Assembly: GCA_025352185.1 (NCBI GenBank)
Contig: JANXTV010000394.1
Span: 1 to 8,347, forward strand
Direction of reading: 5' to 3'
From: Oligoflexia bacterium
Lineage (GTDB): Bacteria; Bdellovibrionota; UBA1018
DNA length: 8,347 bases
The notes under the pieces are model-generated. The model ran no database searches. It had not been told where the DNA came from and worked only from the letters and a program-made list of their open reading frames with translations. The position numbers and the translations under genes were made by a program. Shown one piece after another: positions 6,769 through 8,347 of this stretch (the stretch's first letter is position 1; every line of letters begins with the position of its first letter).

Positions 6769-7404
6769 TTAAATTTCCTCGAGACCACCCGCCTCGGGAC
6801 TCGGAGGTAAGTCTGCAGGCGCTTCCGGAGGGACGGTTGCGGCCGGCGGTGCGTCTTCGGTCGCTGCTTTTTTAATCGCTTGGTTGGTCAGGTGCTCTTC
6901 GAGTTTCGCGAGACGCGTCCGCACCTGAATGATTCGCCCGATTCGGTAAAGCAGGGTATTCTCTTCAATCGTGTCGCTTTCGAGTGGCCGGAAATCGTCG
7001 AGTGCGTCCCGACTCGCAAGCTGCTCGCGTTGCACCGTCACCTTGATTGCGTTCTTTCCGTGGTAAACGCCCTTTGCGACCGATACTTTAAATCGGTACT
7101 GCGCCTTCATATACGGCGCGGTCGAGCCATCGCCGTCCGTGAAATTCTTTTCTTTCGTGTTATCGATCCACCGAGTTTGGAGAAATCCGGCTTCGCGGTT
7201 CGTGACGTCGAGGCGGACGGATTTGAGCGCGTCGAGGGTCGACTGCCAGGCGAGGTTAAAGTCGGAGACGAAAACACGGTTAAAATTCGTCTGCGTGTTT
7301 GCGCCGACCGACCGTTTATAGGCCGTCATGCAGCCGCTTGAGAATCCGGCCGTCGTCAGGAGGCCGGTCAAGATGAGAATCTGTTTCGGGAGCCGTCGAG
7401 CCAT
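6769..7404 (-). CDS. outer-membrane-type lipoprotein with BamC-like domain
   Basis: This is a 211-residue lipoprotein. The N terminus MARRLPKQ, a hydrophobic core (9-21) and the lipobox FSSGC, with C25 as the lipidated cysteine, indicate signal peptidase II processing. Residue +2 is Met rather than Asp, consistent with sorting to the outer membrane. Residues 44-80 (VFVSDFNLAWQSTLDAL, then RLDVTNREAGFLQTRWID) show the pattern 'Trp, helix, hydrophobic strand, acidic turn, G-hydrophobic strand' typical of BamC/NlpB-type helix-grip domains. The next strands (about 98-126) continue that fold. A short helix (159-180) and a Pro/Ala-rich acidic tail (183-211) follow. BamC is part of the outer-membrane beta-barrel assembly complex. 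Assignment here is by visual pattern only, so another small lipoprotein of the same fold is possible. Start ATG (7402-7404) has GAAGGA (7411-7416) at 6-nt spacing. The gene is divergent from kdsD. Confidence 0.85.
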   Translation of the reverse strand: MARRLPKQILILTGLLTTAGFSSGCMTAYKRSVGANTQTNFNRVFVSDFNLAWQSTLDALKSVRLDVTNREAGFLQTRWIDNTKEKNFTDGDGSTAPYMKAQYRFKVSVAKGVYHGKNAIKVTVQREQLASRDALDDFRPLESDTIEENTLLYRIGRIIQVRTRLAKLEEHLTNQAIKKAATEDAPPAATVPPEAPADLPPSPEAGGLEEI

Positions 7405-7423
7405 GGTGCTTCCTTCTCTTTAG

Positions 7424-7453
7424 AGTGTGCAGAATTCTATTGCAGTCTGTCAA
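7424..7453 (-). promoter_or_regulatory. candidate promoter for the BamC-like lipoprotein gene
   Basis: On the minus strand a perfect -35 TTGACA lies at 7448-7453. At 18-nt spacing is CACACT (7424-7429), only 3/6 to TATAAT. A better-looking box, TAGAAT (7434-7439, 5/6), is only 8 nt from that -35 and would need a different upstream element. A start near 7417 would leave a short leader still containing the GAAGGA ribosome binding site. Confidence 0.4.
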
Positions 7454-7468
7454 CCTTCCACCGATATT
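7440..7468 (+). promoter_or_regulatory. candidate kdsD promoter, possibly leaderless
   Basis: TTGCAG (7440-7445) and GATATT (7463-7468, 4/6) are separated by 17 nt. The -10 box ends 7 nt before the GTG start at 7476, and no Shine-Dalgarno lies in between. The -35 region is interleaved with the divergent lipoprotein promoter, so the two promoters share DNA. Confidence 0.4.
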
Positions 7469-7475
7469 CGAATCT

Positions 7476-8347
7476 GTGAAAGACATCGAAATCCTCAGCG
7501 AAATCCGGCGAACCCTGACGCTCGAGGGAGATTCCATACTGGCGACGGCCCGAGGAATTTCCGACGAGAGTCTACCGAACGCGAAGACTTGGGTCCACGC
7601 GGTGAAACTCCTCCACGCCGCGCTCGAACGGGGCGGGAAAATCGTGGTCACCGGTATTGGAAAGTCTGGAAAAATTGCGGGTAAGATTGCGGCGACGCTT
7701 TCATCCACCGGTTCCCAGGCGACTTACCTCCACCCGACCGAAGGCCTCCACGGAGATCTCGGATTCGTGACCTCGAAAGACGTAGTACTCGCCCTATCGT
7801 ATACGGGTAATACTGAGGAACTCATGCGGATCGTTCCCGCGTTCCAAGCGCTGAAAACTCCGGTAATTTCAATCACTGGAAATCTAAAATCAAAGCTCGC
7901 CGAAATCTCGGACGCCGTGCTCGATGCGTCCGTCTCGATCGAAGCGTGCCCCCATAATCTCGCACCGACGACGAGTACGACTCTCGCGCTTGCCATCGGC
8001 GATGCGCTCGCGATGGCCCTGATGAAGATGCGAGGATTCGGCGCAGAAAATTTTGCGCGGAACCACCCGGGCGGGAGCCTCGGACGTAAGCTAAATTTAA
8101 ACGTCGAGTCGTGTATGCAGCGCCCGGAAGCAATCGGGCCGGTGAATGAAGAAACGACGATGGACCAAGTCGTGATCGTCGCGACCCAGAAACGCCTCGG
8201 CGCCGTGCTCGTCGTGAAGGATAAAAAACTACTCGGGATCATTACCGACGGAGATATTCGAAAGGCTCTGAGTCACCGCGAACGATTCTTCCACCTCCGG
8301 GCGATCGAAGTGATGACGAAAGACCCGATTACCGCGACTCCCGAAAT
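7476..8347 (+). CDS. kdsD: arabinose-5-phosphate isomerase (KdsD/KpsF), 3' end outside window
   Basis: This enzyme interconverts D-ribulose 5-phosphate and D-arabinose 5-phosphate, the first step of Kdo synthesis for lipopolysaccharide, in the cytoplasm. The window covers 290 residues of an expected 320-330, and the frame runs off the right edge. The SIS domain (about 40-185) contains GIGKSGKI (60-67), HPTEGLHGDLG (86-96), TGNTEEL (110-116) and EACPHNLAPTTSTT (156-169), followed by HPGGSLGRKL (197-206). The four catalytic residues known from E. coli KdsD (K59, E111, E152, H193) align with K63, E115, E156 and H197, all conserved at a constant offset. A CBS domain with TDGDIRKAL (257-265) follows, and a second begins around 276-290 (VMTKDPITATPE). 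Start GTG 7476 places GKSG at the same distance from the N terminus as in E. coli. TTG 7440 and GTG 7425 are in frame but would add an unusual extension. Confidence 0.95.
   Translation, partial: MKDIEILSEIRRTLTLEGDSILATARGISDESLPNAKTWVHAVKLLHAALERGGKIVVTGIGKSGKIAGKIAATLSSTGSQATYLHPTEGLHGDLGFVTSKDVVLALSYTGNTEELMRIVPAFQALKTPVISITGNLKSKLAEISDAVLDASVSIEACPHNLAPTTSTTLALAIGDALAMALMKMRGFGAENFARNHPGGSLGRKLNLNVESCMQRPEAIGPVNEETTMDQVVIVATQKRLGAVLVVKDKKLLGIITDGDIRKALSHRERFFHLRAIEVMTKDPITATPE

Noticed and set aside
6792..6808. GC-rich inverted bases (CCCG/CGGG) just after the abutting stops
   Set aside because: The stem is 4 bp, lies in the coding region of the lipoprotein tail and has no T-run, so it is not a credible terminator.
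7724..8242. 172-codon open frame on the minus strand, and another at 7316-7708
   Set aside because: Both are shadows of kdsD on the plus strand, where all catalytic motifs are present in one uninterrupted frame.

Overview
The window looks like chromosomal core sequence from a Gram-negative bacterium with an LPS-bearing outer membrane. It encodes an arabinose-5-phosphate isomerase (Kdo pathway), an outer-membrane-type lipoprotein resembling BamC, and several exported proteins. The moderately GC-rich, CG-dense codon use and the mix of lineage-specific envelope proteins with ordinary housekeeping genes suggest Bdellovibrionota or a neighbouring 'deltaproteobacterial' lineage. That placement is an inference and no marker here proves it. 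I see no phage, transposon, CRISPR, rRNA or tRNA signature.

Layout. (1) 1-242 (+): C-terminal end of a gene cut by the left edge. (2) 305-1615 (-): ribosome-associated GTPase HflX. (3) 1645-3473 (+): a two-gene operon with a 4-nt ATGA overlap, encoding a fold-type IV PLP aminotransferase and an inositol-monophosphatase family protein. It is divergent from hflX across only 29 bp. (4) 3495-4691 (-): a secreted nucleoside-hydrolase-like protein with an altered metal-binding loop and a TTG start. (5) 4875-6768 (+): an uncharacterised pair, a membrane-anchored coiled-coil protein and an exported HEAT-repeat protein, overlapping by 56 bp in different frames. (6) 6769-7404 (-): a BamC-like lipoprotein whose stop codon directly abuts that of the HEAT gene. 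(7) 7476-8347 (+): kdsD, starting at GTG and cut by the right edge, divergent from the lipoprotein across 71 bp. All intergenic gaps are short. The longest, 4692-4874, holds a good sigma70-like promoter and an inverted repeat.

Functionally, hflX and the aminotransferase/IMPase operon are housekeeping genes. From 3495 onwards everything except the coiled-coil protein's cytoplasmic part and the KdsD enzyme is predicted to be exported, and all of it fits an envelope theme. The most noteworthy points are the uncharacterised coiled-coil/HEAT pair next to a BamC-like lipoprotein, two genes (4875 and 7476) whose -10 boxes sit so close to the start codon that the mRNAs may be leaderless, and the variant nucleoside-hydrolase active site. 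I did not find a clear new defence or mobile system.
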